Source: an uncultured Lachnospiraceae bacterium (lineage in GTDB: Bacteria > Bacillota > Clostridia > Lachnospirales > Lachnospiraceae). From it: 64,000 nt of DNA. The notes beneath the pieces are model-generated. The model was given only the letters and a program-made list of their open reading frames with translations. It had not been told where the DNA came from and searched no databases. A program made the translations under genes and the position numbers. The DNA lies in NCBI GenBank assembly GCA_949840805.1, contig CATKXR010000001.1, positions 104,735-168,734 on the forward strand, in the 5' to 3' direction. This document shows, piece after piece, positions 62,410 through 64,000 of this stretch; within the stretch, counting starts at the first letter, position 1, and each line of letters begins with the position of its first letter.

Positions 62410-62427
62410 GCAACATGTACTTTAGTT

Positions 62428-62583
62428 TTAAAAACCAGACGCAATATATAGTTCAATCAACCGGTCCAGCTCGACACTGTTCTGGTATACCGCGTCATAG
62501 TCCTCCTTTCTCTCGATACTGCCATCCAGGCGCTTTCTGGCCTGTTCTATGTCCCTTATCAATTCTTCTTTCGCGTTTTCCAT
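62428..62583 (-). CDS. Spo0E-like aspartyl-phosphate phosphatase, 51 aa
   Basis: 51 residues beginning MENAKEELIRDIEQARKRLD. The two-helix hairpin and the motif NSVELDRLIELY (consensus SQELDxLIxxY) are those of the Spo0E family, which removes phosphate from Spo0A and so delays sporulation. It starts one base after the lgt stop codon, with AGGAGG inside the lgt end 17 bases upstream (long spacing). It ends at a strong terminator. Confidence 0.72.
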   Translation of the reverse strand: MENAKEELIRDIEQARKRLDGSIERKEDYDAVYQNSVELDRLIELYIASGF

Positions 62584-62584
62584 G

Positions 62585-63460
62585 TCAGATTTCTTTTTCT
62601 CCTCCTTTCCGAACCTTACGGCGGCGGACGAGCAAAACAGCCGCGGCCGTCAGGATTAATATGAATGATAATGCCTGTGATACCGGTATCCCGGTGTGGA
62701 AAAAGATTAATTGATCGGTGCGGAGCCCCTCTATCCAGAAACGCCCCATACCATAACCTAACAGGTAAATCCAAAGCATCTCCCCGTCAAACTTCTTGTG
62801 GCGGCGATATGCCAACATAAAAAACAGCAAACCTAAATTCCAAACGGATTCATAGAGAAACGTAGGGTGTACCTGAATATACTCCACCCCGTCCTCCAAG
62901 ATCCGGTGATTCAGCACATCGGCGGAAAGCATATTTTCATTGACCAGGGCCAGACGGATCCGCATGGCAAACAGGCTGTCCGTATAACCGCCGAACGCTT
63001 CGCAGTTGAAGAAATTTCCCCACCTGCCGATAATTTGGCCTGTGATCAGACCCAACACACCACTGTCCGCCATGGAAAAAAAAGAGAGTTTCCGAATCCG
63101 CGTGAATACTACCAGTGTTGCAATGGCAGCAATCACGCCTCCGTAGATAGCAAGGCCGCCGGCCCGCAGGTTGAACACCTGCAGCAGATTATCTTTATAA
63201 CTGTCCCACTGAAAAATCACGTAATAAATTCTTGCCCCGATTATAGAAAAAATAATTCCGTAAAGAGCGAAATCCAAATAAACTTCTGGATCCTGCCCTC
63301 TCCTCCTTGCATCGGATCTTGCCATCCAGATACCTGCCAGCATCCCAATGCCGATGATAATCCCGTAATATGCAATACGGAATCCAAAAATGTAAAGGTC
63401 ATTGCGCAGATTTTGTATTACAATTCCCAAATGTACGAAGCCGATATCCGCTCCACCCAT
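62585..63460 (-). CDS. lgt: Lgt: prolipoprotein diacylglyceryl transferase
   Basis: 291 residues, seven helices. AGGLAIYGGVIAAI, GQIIGRWGNFFNCEAFG (Lgt signature with the essential Arg), VHPTFLYESVWNLG and GRFWIEGLRTDQL are present. It attaches diacylglycerol to the cysteine of the lipobox, needed for the serpin and DctP lipoproteins of this window. It is followed by the Spo0E-like gene. Confidence 0.96.
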   Translation of the reverse strand: MGGADIGFVHLGIVIQNLRNDLYIFGFRIAYYGIIIGIGMLAGIWMARSDARRRGQDPEVYLDFALYGIIFSIIGARIYYVIFQWDSYKDNLLQVFNLRAGGLAIYGGVIAAIATLVVFTRIRKLSFFSMADSGVLGLITGQIIGRWGNFFNCEAFGGYTDSLFAMRIRLALVNENMLSADVLNHRILEDGVEYIQVHPTFLYESVWNLGLLFFMLAYRRHKKFDGEMLWIYLLGYGMGRFWIEGLRTDQLIFFHTGIPVSQALSFILILTAAAVLLVRRRKVRKGGEKEI

Positions 63461-64000
63461 TTTTCGATATCCCCTTTCGATCTTTTCTCTATTTTACCGC
63501 CAAAATGCGTGAAAATCAAACATTATCGCACGACATATGTCACCATCATGTGCTATAAATCGACAATTTTTTCATTTTTTCCTTTCCAAAGCAGCCGCTA
63601 AGCCGGGTTTTCCATGCATTATCGTGCAACATTATCCATGGGCTAATATTGTTAAATTAAAGATTTTTCCAAAGGGTCCGCACGACAAGATATCATTTAT
63701 GTGTTTGGGATTTTCCCGGAACCAATTCTATGCTACAATTAATTAGCTTGAAAATCAAGCACTATTTTCGTTACTTTCCACTGGCACCTGGAAAACCATA
63801 GCCCAGCCCGCCATAAACTGCAAATTCCAATATAGACGCCTGCGAGCACCCAAATTCCTACGGCCCCGTGAATCAATGTCATTAAGTTAATAACGAACTG
63901 CCTGAAATGGTCAGATTCTTTTTATGAGGTCTAACCATTTTTTATCTTTTTTAAAAAAAGGGTTGACAAATTCTCCAGAATGTGCGGCCGCTCTCGCTAC
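63461..64000. other. 540-bp right-edge region without a supported gene
   Basis: Holds the lgt leader, the second copy of a 58-bp repeat (63631-63688), a hairpin GCTTGA-AAA-TCAAGC (63746-63760), and near the edge a plus-strand TTGACA (63963-63968) behind an A/T run, whose -10, if any, lies outside. Two short minus-strand frames (18 and 47 codons) have no ribosome site. Confidence 0.55.
63631..63688. repeat. 58-bp dispersed repeat, copy 2
   Basis: Carries CATGGGCTAATATTGTTAAA and ends TCCGCACGAC; partner of 42230-42287. Confidence 0.6.

Noticed and set aside
63739..63882. 47-codon minus-strand frame (hydrophobic)
   Set aside because: No Shine-Dalgarno, no recognisable relative; kept only as part of the right-edge region note.
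63963..63968. plus-strand TTGACA at the right edge as an rRNA or tRNA promoter
   Set aside because: No -10 box at 16-18 bases within the window; the downstream gene, if any, is outside.

Overview
The window is 64 kb of a spore-forming, anaerobic, low-GC-phylum Firmicute with moderately high GC. The gene content fits a Lachnospiraceae member (Enterocloster/Lachnoclostridium-like; inference, no 16S is present). Evidence: a dcw cell-wall cluster in clostridial order, the sporulation genes spoIIGA, sigE, spoIIP and a spoVD-like PBP, a Spo0E-like peptide, an NfnAB-type electron-transfer pair and a TRAP uptake system. Every gene I can support lies on the minus strand, so the window reads from right to left and is probably a single leading-strand block.

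Right to left: lgt and a 51-residue Spo0E-like gene end at a strong terminator. A promoter with four MraZ boxes then drives mraZ-rsmH-ftsL-ftsI. A second terminator follows, then spoVD-mraY-murD-ftsW-murA-ftsQ. ftsZ has its own promoter and terminator. Next is a spoIIG-type promoter (21-bp spacer, 0A box) with spoIIGA-sigE-spoIIP, then lepA and hemW. A 0.9-kb repeat-rich, gene-free stretch (42.0-42.9 kb) is followed by a secreted GHL10-type protein, apt, a YesM/AraC-type two-component system and a TRAP transporter (two binding proteins). A ThyX-like protein, the NfnAB pair, an Rpn-type pseudogene and two MATE exporters come next.

From 25 to 17 kb lies the most unusual part: an acidic HTH-like protein, a 973-residue kinase-NACHT-transmembrane protein, an exported protein with eight CxxCxxxG-like motifs, and a lipoprotein serpin with a large N-terminal extension. 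I propose it as a candidate undescribed envelope signalling or conflict system. A monofunctional glycosyltransferase, an ABC-F protein, a MarR-controlled heterodimeric ABC exporter, a small cobalamin block (cobK-cbiE fusion, cbiT, cobU) and a housekeeping run (yicC, gmk, rpoZ, rimO, pgsA, cinA) fill the left side. Two uncharacterised genes and a truncated DUF2953 gene end it.

The other main discovery is a 154-bp palindromic element present twice (20.3 and 42.6 kb). Its long stem differs between copies at four positions, and every difference is compensated on the other arm, which implies selection or templating for a folded structure. A 297-bp foldback sits beside the second copy.
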